From the NCBI GenBank assembly GCA_963777665.1, contig CAVZRJ010000006.1:248001-312000 (forward strand): a DNA stretch of 64,000 nt. The letters are read 5' to 3'. Below are positions 17,728-26,481 of the stretch, in pieces (positions within the stretch are counted from its first letter, which is position 1; each line of letters starts with the position of its first letter). Origin of the DNA: Bog-756 sp963777665 (GTDB lineage Bacteria; Actinomycetota; Acidimicrobiia; Acidimicrobiales; RAAP-2). Below the pieces are notes generated by a model. It worked only from the letters and a program-made list of their open reading frames with translations. It had not been told where the DNA came from and made no database searches. Position numbers and translations under genes: made by a program.

Positions 17728-18819
17728 GTGCCCACGTCGCTTCCGATCGAACGACCTGTGAGAGTAGCGATGCTCGGCATCGGCAGGATCTTCGAGCTGA
17801 CCTCCCGAGCGTACCTGAGTAGTCCGGATGCCGAGGTAGTTGCTCTCTGTGATCGCGCCGGTGACCGGCTCGATGAAATAGCAGGAACCTTCCCCGACGC
17901 AGAACGATTCTCCAGTCTTGACCAGCTCTTGAAGGCGGACTTGGAACTGGACATGGTCGAGATCGGCGTCCCGAGCCCGCTGCACTGCGAGGTCGCCTGT
18001 CGGGTGCTCGACGCCGGTCACCACGTCAACCTGCAAAAGCCCATGGCCAGCTCCCTCGCGGAAGCCGATCGGATGATCGCCGCCGCCCGAGGCTCGGGCG
18101 CTGTGCTGAGGGTGATGGAGCCCTACCTGTATTTCGAGCCGCTCGAAGTCCTCAAGGAGATCGTTGAGTCCGGCGAGATCGGCGAAGTGGCGGGCTTCTC
18201 CATGAAGATGGTGGGAACCGGCAAGGGTGGCTGGCACGTGCCCTGGTCGACGATGAAGTGGCAGCTCCGCCAGATGGAGGAGCAAGGGCTTGGAATTTTG
18301 GTCTTCGACGACGGGTGGCACAAGTTCTCGGTCGCGCGATGGCTGTTCGGTCCGGTCGCCGATGTGATGGCGTGGGTGGGTCATAACGAGCTGGGACCGG
18401 GGGTCATCATCGACGCTCCCTCGACGATCATGTGGAACCACGCAAATGGGATTAGGGGCGTGTTCGATATCACGCTCGCCCCGGACACCTACATGCGCTC
18501 GGACTACTACTCCAGCGACGAGCGATTCGAAGTGACTGGCACGAAGGGATCGGTGCGAGTCAACCACTGCACCTCCTATGGGCTCCAGCAACCGGTCCTC
18601 GAGGTTTACAAGGACGGTCTTGTACGCTCCTATCACGACCTCGATGATGACTGGGCCTCTGGGTTCGTTCGCCAGACAGAGCACTATCTACGGTGGCTGC
18701 GCACTGGTAAGGGTCCGCTCTACCTCGACGCCGAGTGGTCTCGGGAGATCCTCGCCTTCGTTCTCGGGGCCATCGAGTCGTCGCGGCAGAACGCACCGGT
18801 TCGGCTCATCCCGCTGTGA
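17728..18819 (+). CDS. Gfo/Idh/MocA family oxidoreductase
   Basis: NAD(P)-dependent sugar or cyclitol dehydrogenase fold. An N-terminal Rossmann domain (VRVAMLGIGRIFELT, with E/D pocket AEVVALCDRAGDRL) is followed by the hallmark EKP-type motif, here in the variant form QKPMASSLAEAD. The C-terminal alpha/beta domain includes DDGWHKFSVARWLFG, where His is the likely catalytic residue. GTG 17728 is chosen because it lies just before the first beta strand; the upstream extension to 17656 is not protein-like, and ATG 17770 would truncate the nucleotide fold. The change of the conserved Glu of E-K-P to Gln is unusual but tolerated in the family. Substrate unknown. Confidence 0.8.
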   Translation: MPTSLPIERPVRVAMLGIGRIFELTSRAYLSSPDAEVVALCDRAGDRLDEIAGTFPDAERFSSLDQLLKADLELDMVEIGVPSPLHCEVACRVLDAGHHVNLQKPMASSLAEADRMIAAARGSGAVLRVMEPYLYFEPLEVLKEIVESGEIGEVAGFSMKMVGTGKGGWHVPWSTMKWQLRQMEEQGLGILVFDDGWHKFSVARWLFGPVADVMAWVGHNELGPGVIIDAPSTIMWNHANGIRGVFDITLAPDTYMRSDYYSSDERFEVTGTKGSVRVNHCTSYGLQQPVLEVYKDGLVRSYHDLDDDWASGFVRQTEHYLRWLRTGKGPLYLDAEWSREILAFVLGAIESSRQNAPVRLIPL

Positions 18820-18917
18820 AGATGCCTCGACGACGGGGGCACTGCCGCTTCGTGGTCCGGGCATGCTCCCAGAGCTGGACAGAAAGCACTGAGATACCAA
18901 AAAGGATCGCATGTGTC

Positions 18918-20201
18918 ATGGAGAAAATGCAGCCCAGCAGCGAACTCGAACAGACGCACGGATCTAGCCGGCGGCGCCCGAGAGCCCTACCAGTCATTGT
19001 CGCCCTCGTAGTGGTGTGCATCATGGGAGCGGCGTGCGGCTCGTCAGGAGCATCCTCCCTTCCGGCGCCCGCTGGCCTACCCGCGTTCTACTCGGTTCCT
19101 CAACCGCTGCCATCGGGGCCGCCTGGAACCCTCATAAAGTCCCAGAAGGTGGCAGCCGGGGGACTGCACGGCAGCGTCTACAGGGTCATGTACATGTCGG
19201 AGTCGGTGCGAAACGCGCCTGTGGTCGTGACAGGCCTCGTGATCGTCCCTGACCACCCTGCACCCCCGGGTGGATACCCGGTGGTGAGTTGGGGCCACGG
19301 CACGAACGGCATGGCGGACCAGTGCGCTCCCTCGTTGGATCCGACACAAGCCGTGCCACTCACCAACGGTCTGTTGGATCAAGGGTGGGAGGTAACCGCC
19401 AGTGACTATCAAGGCGAGGGTACCCCGGGGCTTCTGCCGTACATCGTAGGTGTCAGCGCGGCACGCAACACCATCGATATCGTCCGGGCCGCCGGGCATC
19501 TTGCAACAGCCCATGCCAGCACCAACTATGTGGTCTGGGGTCATTCCGAGGGTGGGCAGACAGCGATGTTCGCTCTGAACATCGGCAACTCGTACGCGCC
19601 GGACCTCCACTTGGACGGCGTGGTCGCTGGTGCACCTCCGTCCCAGTTCAACTTGGTCTACGACTTCCTGAAAACGAGTCCGTTCCGCTATTACCTCTTC
19701 ATGGTGGCGGGCGCATACCAGTCCGCCTATGGCAACCAGGCAGCGCCGGTGTCCCAGGTCCTCACCCCCCTGGGTATCAGCCTGCTGCCCGATCTCGACA
19801 AGGGGTGCTCCGACTACCTGGCAAGCGTGGTCGACAAATACTCGACCGCGCAGTTCGAGAAAACCAACCCATTCACTCTGCCGGCATGGAAGCTGCTGCT
19901 CAGCGAGAACGATCCGGAGAACTTCGCCTCGGCCAGCACAGTGCCGCTGCTCATGATCCAAGGAGGAGACGACGAGCAGATCCCGGTGGCGTCGACCCAG
20001 CTCTTGGCATCGCATCTGTGCGGGTTGGGTCAGGATCTCGAGCGGTGGGTCTATCCGGGCCAGAGCCACGCGGGAGTGATCGCACCCTCGTTCAATGACA
20101 TGGTGCACTGGATCCGCGATCGCTTCGCAGGGGGTACCAATCCGGACGCTTACGCGCCGGTGGGGTTGCCAGGAGTCCAGGTCACGACCTGCCCGAGCTG
20201 A
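18918..20201 (+). CDS. Lipoprotein alpha/beta-hydrolase (secretory lipase family)
   Basis: About 427 residues from ATG 18918 (AAAGGA upstream). The signal peptide ends in a lipobox (IMGAAC), so the enzyme is lipid-anchored outside the membrane. The fold is the secretory-lipase/LIP type: oxyanion region WGHGTNGM, nucleophile elbow in VVWGHSEGGQ (GHSEGG), acid in MIQGGDDEQIPVAST and catalytic His in YPGQSHAG. Related proteins hydrolyse lipids or esters; the specific substrate is unknown. It is transcribed in the same direction as the preceding oxidoreductase, but ~100 bases away and without obvious functional ties. Confidence 0.82.
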   Translation: MEKMQPSSELEQTHGSSRRRPRALPVIVALVVVCIMGAACGSSGASSLPAPAGLPAFYSVPQPLPSGPPGTLIKSQKVAAGGLHGSVYRVMYMSESVRNAPVVVTGLVIVPDHPAPPGGYPVVSWGHGTNGMADQCAPSLDPTQAVPLTNGLLDQGWEVTASDYQGEGTPGLLPYIVGVSAARNTIDIVRAAGHLATAHASTNYVVWGHSEGGQTAMFALNIGNSYAPDLHLDGVVAGAPPSQFNLVYDFLKTSPFRYYLFMVAGAYQSAYGNQAAPVSQVLTPLGISLLPDLDKGCSDYLASVVDKYSTAQFEKTNPFTLPAWKLLLSENDPENFASASTVPLLMIQGGDDEQIPVASTQLLASHLCGLGQDLERWVYPGQSHAGVIAPSFNDMVHWIRDRFAGGTNPDAYAPVGLPGVQVTTCPS

Positions 20202-20230
20202 GATCGGGGCGTTTGCAGGGAGGACTATCC

Positions 20231-20503
20231 GTGCGCCCTGTGATGGTCAGTGAGTTCATGGGTCTCGACGGCGTCGTGGAAACACCAGCGGGTGAGCAGA
20301 CCCATCCGCACGCTGGGTGGACGATGCCCTACAGGGTGCCCGATCTCTTCGCCCAAGAGCTCGACGAGACGCTGGAAGCGGAGTCGCTCCAGCTTGGGCC
20401 GACCACCGACGACGGATTTTCGGCCGCATGGCCGGAGCGGGACGGTGAGTTCAGCAGGCGAGCGAGCGCAGTCGATTTCCTGCGGTGTAGGGTCCGCACA
20501 TGA
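20231..20503 (+). pseudogene. Truncated dihydrofolate-reductase-like (RibD C-terminal domain) fragment
   Basis: The first ~75 residues match the N-terminus of the DHFR/RibD-C family protein typified by YwjB: V-M-V-S-E-F-M-G-L-D-G-V-V-E-T-P, THPHAGWTMPY, LEAESLQLG and AAWPERDGEF. A full-length member is ~190 residues. Here homology stops abruptly after DGEF and the remaining ~18 residues are unrelated, so the catalytic domain is incomplete. The start GTG 20231 retains a good GGGAGG. No continuation is found in the other frames, so this is a genuine truncation and not a single frameshift. It overlaps the next gene by ATGA. Confidence 0.65.
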
Positions 20504-20685
20504 TCATCTGGTCCTACAAGCTGGAGCGATTCGATGTGATGGCGAAGGACGGATATACCGGCGTCGAGGCGGTCCTCAACCAGTTGGGGCAGCAGGGCTG
20601 GGAGCTCGTCGGCGTTCAAGCCATTGGAGAGCACTCCTACGCCGTCTGCAAGCGGCCGGTCGATATTGGAGAGTCCGCCAAATAG
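20500..20685 (+). CDS. DUF4177-type small protein
   Basis: A 61-residue protein with the compact DUF4177 pattern: an N-terminal IWSYKLERF strand, then VEAVLNQLGQQGWELVGVQAIGEHSYAVCKRP, where LN-x-LG-x-x-GWELV is the family signature. It starts with an ATGA overlap on the truncated DHFR-like frame. Function unknown; such proteins are small cytosolic beta-alpha-beta units. The family call rests on the short signature. Confidence 0.6.
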   Translation: MIIWSYKLERFDVMAKDGYTGVEAVLNQLGQQGWELVGVQAIGEHSYAVCKRPVDIGESAK

Positions 20686-20752
20686 CTTCCCGCTGGATGG
20701 CACCGTGTGGTGAGGCGGGTCGAGATGCGGTGCGCCCAGTGCCGGGTCGAAT

Positions 20753-21202
20753 TCATTCTCGAGGGAGAGTAGCGCTGCCGAAGTCAGGCAGAGTGACGGA
20801 TCCATCGGTCCCGAGGATGAAGCCAGGATTGTGCGCAATCTCCCATACGTGGCCGTCTGGATCTCGGAAGAATCCGGCATAGCCTCCGTAGAAGGTCTCA
20901 GTTGGCGCCTTCGTCACCTTGCCACCGGACTCTGACGCAGAGCGAACGATTCGATCTACCTCTTCGCGCGAGCTGACGTTGTGGGCAAGGACGATGCCTC
21001 CGAACGTGCTGGTTCCATCGTCATCGATTCCGGCATCGGCGGCGACCTTGTCACGGCTCCACAGCACAAGCACCTGTCCACCTGCCTGAAAGAAAACTGT
21101 CTCTTCCACCTCCTGGCCCTGCCAGCCGAGCTGCTCGTAGAACGAGCGGGATCGGTGGAGGTCCGCAACGCCGAGGGTGACCAGGCTGACCCGTTGCTCC
21201 AT
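20753..21202 (-). CDS. VOC-family protein (glyoxalase/bleomycin-resistance fold)
   Basis: About 149 residues from ATG 21202 (MEQRVSLVTLGVADLHRSRSFYEQLGW); the longer upstream frame is non-coding. Paired beta-alpha-beta-beta-beta modules of the vicinal-oxygen-chelate superfamily are evident. The second module ends with the typical GGYAGFFRDPDGHVWEIAHNP, whose Glu is a candidate metal ligand. The first-module ligand position (VTLGV) lacks the usual His, so the metal site is degenerate. A 'glyoxalase' role cannot be claimed. Confidence 0.8.
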   Translation of the reverse strand: MEQRVSLVTLGVADLHRSRSFYEQLGWQGQEVEETVFFQAGGQVLVLWSRDKVAADAGIDDDGTSTFGGIVLAHNVSSREEVDRIVRSASESGGKVTKAPTETFYGGYAGFFRDPDGHVWEIAHNPGFILGTDGSVTLPDFGSATLPRE

Positions 21203-21269
21203 GGGGTGGACCGTACCTGGCCATGGAGGGGGCCTGGTCCCCACGCTCCCAGATGGCTGGACGCCGTGT

Positions 21270-21527
21270 CTAGCGTCGGTGCTGAACCATCCAGGCTCGA
21301 ACGGCGAGCCACGCGGAGGAGAACGACGTGACAGCCCCTGCGATTGCGACCACGGCACCGATTCCGTGGATCGCTTCCGATGACGTGTGTAGGTTGCCCA
21401 GCCACGCCCCCAGCATCCATGCCCCCAATGCCACGGCGGCCGTATACAACGTGGAGGCCACATGGGTCTTGGCGTGGAACTCGTCAGTGAATACCCTCTG
21501 TTCGCTCACGACAATCTGATTCGGCAC
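21270..21527 (-). CDS. Small two-helix membrane protein
   Basis: 85 residues starting at GTG 21527. Two hydrophobic spans are evident (STLYTAAVALGAWMLGAWLG and GIGAVVAIAGAVTSFSSAWLA), joined by a short loop HTSSEAIH, with a charged N-terminus (SEQRVFTDEFHAKTH). No family recognised. It lies just upstream of the VOC gene on the same strand (68 bases apart) and could be cotranscribed with it. Confidence 0.5.
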   Translation of the reverse strand: MPNQIVVSEQRVFTDEFHAKTHVASTLYTAAVALGAWMLGAWLGNLHTSSEAIHGIGAVVAIAGAVTSFSSAWLAVRAWMVQHRR

Positions 21528-21701
21528 ATCGCCCCGTCAACTTGATATCAGGGGATGCCCATCAGTCCCGATTGAACTCGACCAGGGTGCCGATCCTCTG
21601 CCGAGCATGACCCTGGACGTCGACGTCCGCTCCTGATCACCGCGTTCGCCCGCGTGCGGTACCCCGGCACCTGGCTGGGGCATCGATGCGCCAACCCGGA
21701 A

Positions 21702-22505
21702 TCATGGGACGGTGACCCCTCTGGCGTAGACCAACGTGGTGATCTCATCTGTGGACGTGTCGATGAGCTCGACCTGGACAGGCGCATCCGGTCCGGTACC
21801 CAGGAGTCTGCTCCGGGTACGAACCGGGCCCACGTGCGCCATCCGGAGATATCTGAGGTCGAGGTCTGTCACCACCACACGCGACTCGAACCGTGTCGCA
21901 AGAAGTTCTTCGGCGGCAACTTCGGCCAGAAGCGCGACCATCGCGCCCTGGAGTGTCCCGGCGGGATTGCGGAGATCTGGCGTGACCTCGACCTGCACCA
22001 CCCCTTCCGCTGCATCGATGACTTCGATGCCCGCCTCCTCGCGCAGCGGTCGAGTCAGCGTGCTGGGGTCGCGGAAGATCAGAGGGATCTGCCCGAGCGG
22101 CACATTCGGTTTTGGTGGATCGGTCGGCTTGCGAGTGATGTTCACGAATCCGATGGCACCGACCGCGACCGGCGCTCCTTCTCCGGTCTTCAGCTCGACC
22201 AGGCACGTGGCAGATCGCCGACCCCGGCGCAGGATCTTGCTCGTCGCGTCAATGCGTTCGGGTGCGGGCATCGCGCGCATCCGGACCGACATGTCCGAGG
22301 TGAGCGTCCACACGTCGGCATCCCGATCCAGAGGGACCCCGGCAACCACGTCGACGACGAACGAGAGGACACTGGCCCGCACGACGCCGTTGTGTAGCGT
22401 CTCGTGCTGGGGCCTCAACTCGAGGATGAGGTCACCGTCCTCGAACCGCGCTGTCACGCCGAGCCGGCTTGGAACGGACATCCCCGAACCCGATATGTCT
22501 GTCAT
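21702..22505 (-). CDS. Tandem hotdog-fold thioesterase (PaaI/4HBT family)
   Basis: 267 residues containing two hotdog halves. The first is QHETLHNGVVRASVLSFVVDVVAGV with SDMSVRMRAMPAPERIDATSKILRRGR. The second is VTPDLRNPAGTLQGAMVALLAEVAAEELLA with VTDLDLRYLRMAHVGPVRTRSRLL. The N-P-x-G-x-x-x-G-x-x-x-A-x-x-x-D-like helix motif is present in both halves, with the acidic position E in the second. Acyl-CoA thioester hydrolysis is the family activity; the acyl group is unknown. The double-domain form probably makes an intramolecular dimer. Confidence 0.75.
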   Translation of the reverse strand: MTDISGSGMSVPSRLGVTARFEDGDLILELRPQHETLHNGVVRASVLSFVVDVVAGVPLDRDADVWTLTSDMSVRMRAMPAPERIDATSKILRRGRRSATCLVELKTGEGAPVAVGAIGFVNITRKPTDPPKPNVPLGQIPLIFRDPSTLTRPLREEAGIEVIDAAEGVVQVEVTPDLRNPAGTLQGAMVALLAEVAAEELLATRFESRVVVTDLDLRYLRMAHVGPVRTRSRLLGTGPDAPVQVELIDTSTDEITTLVYARGVTVP

Positions 22506-22716
22506 GTGGTCTCCAGAATCGGCAGAAGGTTTCAGATGCTAACGGCAGTGACTCTCATCGCCTCCTTTTGTCGTCCGTCCCCTGAGGCCTCGCCACGTCC
22601 TCACCCGGTCGGCGCTACTCCACCTGAGCGGGCACGCCTCGGTCGGGTCGTCGAGCTCCTGCTGGCACCAGGAGACAGCATGGGCGATCGACGGCATCAT
22701 GTACCGAGGGAGTCAT

Positions 22717-24012
22717 ATGATCCTCCGGATACAGCCAACCCCGCTCTCAGCGTTCGCCATCTGTCTGGTGCTCATGGCCGGGCTTCTGACCGCCTGTGCC
22801 TCGACCAACTCGACGAGCAGTCAGGCAAGCAGTTCGTCGACACCACCGATCCCGGCGTCCGCCTTCCAGGACCACACCGGTGTGACGCCCACGTCGGTGA
22901 CAATCGGCAACGTGTCGACCCAGTCGGCCGACCTGTTCACCGGTGCCGTCGTGGGCACCGAAGCGTACGCGGCGTACATCAACGCGGAGGGCGGGGTCAA
23001 CGGCCGCAAGGTCGTGGTGTCGAGTGCCGACGACCGGTTCCAGGGCGCGCTCAACAAGCAGGAGGTCCAGAGCGTCCTCCAGTCCGACTTCGCCAGCGTG
23101 GGCGGGCTTTCTCTCGAGGACAGCTTCAGCGAGCCGCTGATCAACGCCAATCCCGGATTCCCCGACGTCACGGCGTCGCTCGACCCGGCAACGGAGAAGC
23201 TCCCGAACAACTTCAGTCCGTTGCCGGCCTCGAACGGATGGCCGACGGGCCCGCTCCTCTACTTCAAGCAGAAGTACCCGACAAAGATCGCCCATACGGC
23301 AACGATCATCGCGAGCCTTCCGTCGACGGAGTTGATCTGGGGCAGCGAGAAGCAAGCCATGCAGCACCTCGGCTACACGGTGCTCTCCGACCCAGCACTT
23401 CCTCCCACGACGACGGACTTCACGGCCCAGGTGGTGGCCATGAAGAACGCCGGGGTGCAAATCCTCTTCCTCGAGCAGGAGCCTCAGAACTACGCATCGG
23501 CCATCTTCCGAGACCTCACCCAGCAGAACTTCCACCCCGTGGTCGTCCTGGGCGCACCCGCCTACAACACGCAACTCATCAGAAACGCAGGCGGACCCCT
23601 TGCAGTCAACGGGGCCTATCTCGAGCAGTTGACGTCGCTCTACCTGGGCGAGGACGCGACCCAGATCCCGACGATCACCACGTTCAACACCTGGGTCCAA
23701 AAGGTTTCGCCAGGGTTCATGCCCGACTTCTTCACGATGACCGGGTGGTTGTCCGGCGAGCTGTTCGTCGACGCGCTGCACAGCGCCGGAAGGAACCCGA
23801 GCCGAGGGTCGCTCCTGCAGACGCTCCGGAAGATCACCGCTTTCGACAGTGGAAACCTCGTCCCGGTCAGCAACCCGGCCGGCAAGGTACCGGTCATCTG
23901 TTACGTGCTCGGCCGGATCACGAACGGCAAGTTTCAGCGACTCGACGACCCGCCGGTGAACGGCCCCACGATGGGATTCCGCTGCGACGGGACCTACTAC
24001 CGGGGGAGCTAG
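22717..24012 (+). CDS. ABC transporter substrate-binding lipoprotein (branched-chain amino-acid type)
   Basis: About 431 residues from ATG 22717, which has GAGGGAG upstream, preferred over ATG 22699. A signal peptide with lipobox (MAGLLTAC) is followed by a Ser/Thr linker and a type I periplasmic-binding fold of the LivJ/Peripla_BP_6 kind: VTIGNVSTQSADLFTGAVVGTEAYAAYINAEGGVNGRKV, then a second lobe with DFTAQVVAMKNAGVQILFLEQEP. No permease or ATPase genes are adjacent, so it is an orphan receptor or uses a permease encoded elsewhere. Ligand unknown. Confidence 0.85.
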   Translation: MILRIQPTPLSAFAICLVLMAGLLTACASTNSTSSQASSSSTPPIPASAFQDHTGVTPTSVTIGNVSTQSADLFTGAVVGTEAYAAYINAEGGVNGRKVVVSSADDRFQGALNKQEVQSVLQSDFASVGGLSLEDSFSEPLINANPGFPDVTASLDPATEKLPNNFSPLPASNGWPTGPLLYFKQKYPTKIAHTATIIASLPSTELIWGSEKQAMQHLGYTVLSDPALPPTTTDFTAQVVAMKNAGVQILFLEQEPQNYASAIFRDLTQQNFHPVVVLGAPAYNTQLIRNAGGPLAVNGAYLEQLTSLYLGEDATQIPTITTFNTWVQKVSPGFMPDFFTMTGWLSGELFVDALHSAGRNPSRGSLLQTLRKITAFDSGNLVPVSNPAGKVPVICYVLGRITNGKFQRLDDPPVNGPTMGFRCDGTYYRGS

Positions 24013-24081
24013 CGGCGCAGGTTCGGAACTCATCGCCCACACTGTGATCATTCGACGCGGCGATGAACCTAGCGTGGGGCC

Positions 24082-24306
24082 ATGACCCTGACCATCTTCG
24101 GAATCGTCGTACTCACGTTCATGATGGTTATGTACGCACTGGAGAGGCGCGGTCCCGGATTCATCCTCGCGTTCGCCCTGGGCTGTGGCCTGTCCAGCGT
24201 CTACGGATTCCTCTCCGGGGCGTGGCCGTTCGGTGTGGTGGAGGCGATCTGGACGGTTGTCGCCATTCATCGCTACTGGGAATCGACGCGAAAGAAGGCC
24301 GTATGA
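24082..24306 (+). CDS. Small membrane protein (74 aa)
   Basis: Two hydrophobic spans (LTIFGIVVLTFMMVMYAL and GFILAFALGCGLSSVYGFLSGAWPFGVVEAIWTVVAI) followed by a basic tail (HRYWESTRKKAV). The layout, with ERRGPGFILAFALGC between the helices and a late AWPFG-x-x-E-x-x-W, resembles conserved short actinobacterial membrane proteins of unknown function. It starts 70 bases after the binding-protein gene. Confidence 0.55.
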   Translation: MTLTIFGIVVLTFMMVMYALERRGPGFILAFALGCGLSSVYGFLSGAWPFGVVEAIWTVVAIHRYWESTRKKAV

Positions 24307-24561
24307 AGTCCGGAGTCGCCCACACTTGGGCATGGGACGGAGGACCTCCCCAAAGGACGAGCTCGGTCGTCGATGCCGGAGATCCCCGAGGTCGCGATCG
24401 AGCGGCGGACCGGATCACAGCCCCTCCAGACAGGCGGGAGGTGACGCTGGCCGATCCAACCTTCCAGGTACGATCTTCTTCTTGCCCACGGCCCTCCCGT
24501 CACGGCGGCAGTCGACCGGACGGGACATCATCGCGATCGACGCCCCGGAGGCTCCGCCAGC

Positions 24562-26334
24562 GTGAGGGACAGCAATCCAGCGGGATCGACGAGCGAAGAA
24601 CGGTTACGCGCCCTGGGCAAGGAGATCTCCGCCAGCCGCCGCACGACCCAGGCGGCCGATACGGCGGACGGTGGGGCCCCTGGGGAGGAGGTCCGGGGCA
24701 AGAGATCACGAAGTGACCGGCGCAAGGCGAAGAAGAGCCGCCGGCACCGGACCAGGCGCATCGTCATCGTGTCCCTTGTCGTCCTATTGGTGATCGTCGG
24801 ATCCGGTGCCGGATACGCCTACTACCTGACCCATGACCTCAACCGCGTCCAGGTCCGGGGCCTGAGTGGCGCGTTCACCACCGGTCAGGAGGCAGGTACC
24901 GAGAACATCCTGATGGTCGGTTCGACAGACCGCTGCTCCCTGGCGGTCCAGAACCCTGCGTACGGAATCTGTTCACAGGGCGTGACCGGCGTCAACAGCG
25001 ACGTGATCATGATCCTCCATGCCGACCCCACCCATCATCGCCTCGCCCTGCTCTCGATCCCTCGCGACCTGTTCATCCCCAATGCCCGGAGGGAGGGCCC
25101 CAACAAGATCGACGCCGGCCTCTTTCAAGGGCTCACCCAGCTCACGGCCGCCATCGAAGAGGACTTCGGCATCCCGATCCAGCACGCCGTGTCGCTCAAC
25201 TTCGACCAGTTCGCCAACATCGTCGACGCGCTCGGCGGAATCAACATGTCCTTCCCCGTGTCGGTGTTCGACTGGGCTCCGACCGGCGGCGGGGTCAGCG
25301 GCAACCAGCCGGTGAGCTCGGGCCTCAACCAGCGGGCTGCCGCGTGCGTCCACCTCAACGGGACTCAGGCCCTCGAGGTCGTCCGTGCCCGGCACCTCCT
25401 GTATGAGACACCGTCATCGAATCCGAACGATCCGTACTCGTGGCAACCGGAAGCCCAGAGCGACCTGGCGCGGATTCGGCGGGACCACGAATTCCTGCGC
25501 GTTCTCGGGAGCGCCGTCGCGAAACAGGGCCTCGGAGACCCCATCGCCGATATCAATCTGATCAACTCGGTGAAGAGCGACCTCACGTTCGATCAGTCGT
25601 GGTCGGTCAACGATATGGCCAACCTCGTTCTCGACTTCCACTCGATCAACATCGGCTCCGTGCCGCAGCTGACCCTGCCGGTCTCCGTGGTCAACGACCC
25701 CAACGGTCGGGGCGGCGCACTCCAATACCACGGTTACGGCTACGGCGATGTCGAGTTCCCGGCCCAGTCTCAAGATCAGACCGCAATCGACCAGCTCCTC
25801 GGCGTCGGTCCGACGACCGACTCGATGACAGGCCTTCCCCTCCCTGCCCTCTCGTCCGTGACAGTGTCAGTCTCGAACGCCACGGGCGCCTCCAACCAGG
25901 CGACCGACACCGCAGCCGCCCTCGCCCAGCTCGGCTTCCACACCGTCGGAGTCGCAGACTCGCAACCGGCCGGCGATGTCGCTGAGACCTACGTGTACTA
26001 CGGGTCCCGGTCCCCCAGTACCGAAGCGGCCGCCGAGGCGGTCGTACGATCGCTCTCGGGCTCGGTGATCATGGCCTACGACCCCGCCCAGGTCATCGAT
26101 GGTGCACAGGTGACCGTCGTGACAGGGACCCAGTTCAGTGTCAACGCCCCTGCGCAGAGCGCGCCCGGCTCCACGAGCGCGGCATCGGCGACCTCGCCGC
26201 CGGCGACCTCGACTCCATCGGGTTCGGGTTCCATTGCCGCGCCCACCCCGACAACGTCGAATCTGCAGCAGTGGGACCCCCGCGCGTGCGCCCCTGGAGC
26301 GGTACCGACTGCCCCTCAGCCGAACCCCACCTGA
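24562..26334 (+). CDS. LytR-CpsA-Psr (LCP) family cell-wall ligase with LytR C-terminal domain
   Basis: 590 residues from GTG 24562. A basic cytosolic N-terminus (~65 residues) leads to one transmembrane helix (IVIVSLVVLLVIVGSGAGYAYY) and an extracellular LCP domain: NILMVGSTDR, then SDVIMILHADP, LLSIPRDLFIP (catalytic-site Arg and Asp), NKIDAGL and late RIRRDHEFL. A LytR_C domain follows (VTVSVSNATGASNQA ... VYYGSRSP), then a Ser/Pro/Thr-rich tail. LCP enzymes transfer polyprenyl-linked glycopolymers, arabinogalactan in mycolate actinobacteria, onto peptidoglycan. This fits the envelope-glycan genes at 10-17 kb. Confidence 0.9.
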   Translation: MRDSNPAGSTSEERLRALGKEISASRRTTQAADTADGGAPGEEVRGKRSRSDRRKAKKSRRHRTRRIVIVSLVVLLVIVGSGAGYAYYLTHDLNRVQVRGLSGAFTTGQEAGTENILMVGSTDRCSLAVQNPAYGICSQGVTGVNSDVIMILHADPTHHRLALLSIPRDLFIPNARREGPNKIDAGLFQGLTQLTAAIEEDFGIPIQHAVSLNFDQFANIVDALGGINMSFPVSVFDWAPTGGGVSGNQPVSSGLNQRAAACVHLNGTQALEVVRARHLLYETPSSNPNDPYSWQPEAQSDLARIRRDHEFLRVLGSAVAKQGLGDPIADINLINSVKSDLTFDQSWSVNDMANLVLDFHSINIGSVPQLTLPVSVVNDPNGRGGALQYHGYGYGDVEFPAQSQDQTAIDQLLGVGPTTDSMTGLPLPALSSVTVSVSNATGASNQATDTAAALAQLGFHTVGVADSQPAGDVAETYVYYGSRSPSTEAAAEAVVRSLSGSVIMAYDPAQVIDGAQVTVVTGTQFSVNAPAQSAPGSTSAASATSPPATSTPSGSGSIAAPTPTTSNLQQWDPRACAPGAVPTAPQPNPT

Positions 26335-26481
26335 GATTCGGACCAACGCCAACGTTGGCCGAGTACTCCTGCGAAGCAAACGCGGAGCCGACGAACCGGC
26401 ACCATCCCCGATCGCGGAAACTTGCCCTGTCCGGCCTCGCGAGTTAGCCTCGTAGCTGGATCGTTCGAGTCGACACGACAC

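Noticed and set aside
22404..24047. Plus-strand frame of 547 codons overlapping the binding-protein gene
   Set aside because: A shadow of the substrate-binding lipoprotein in another frame, with composition typical of frame-shifted high-GC sequence.
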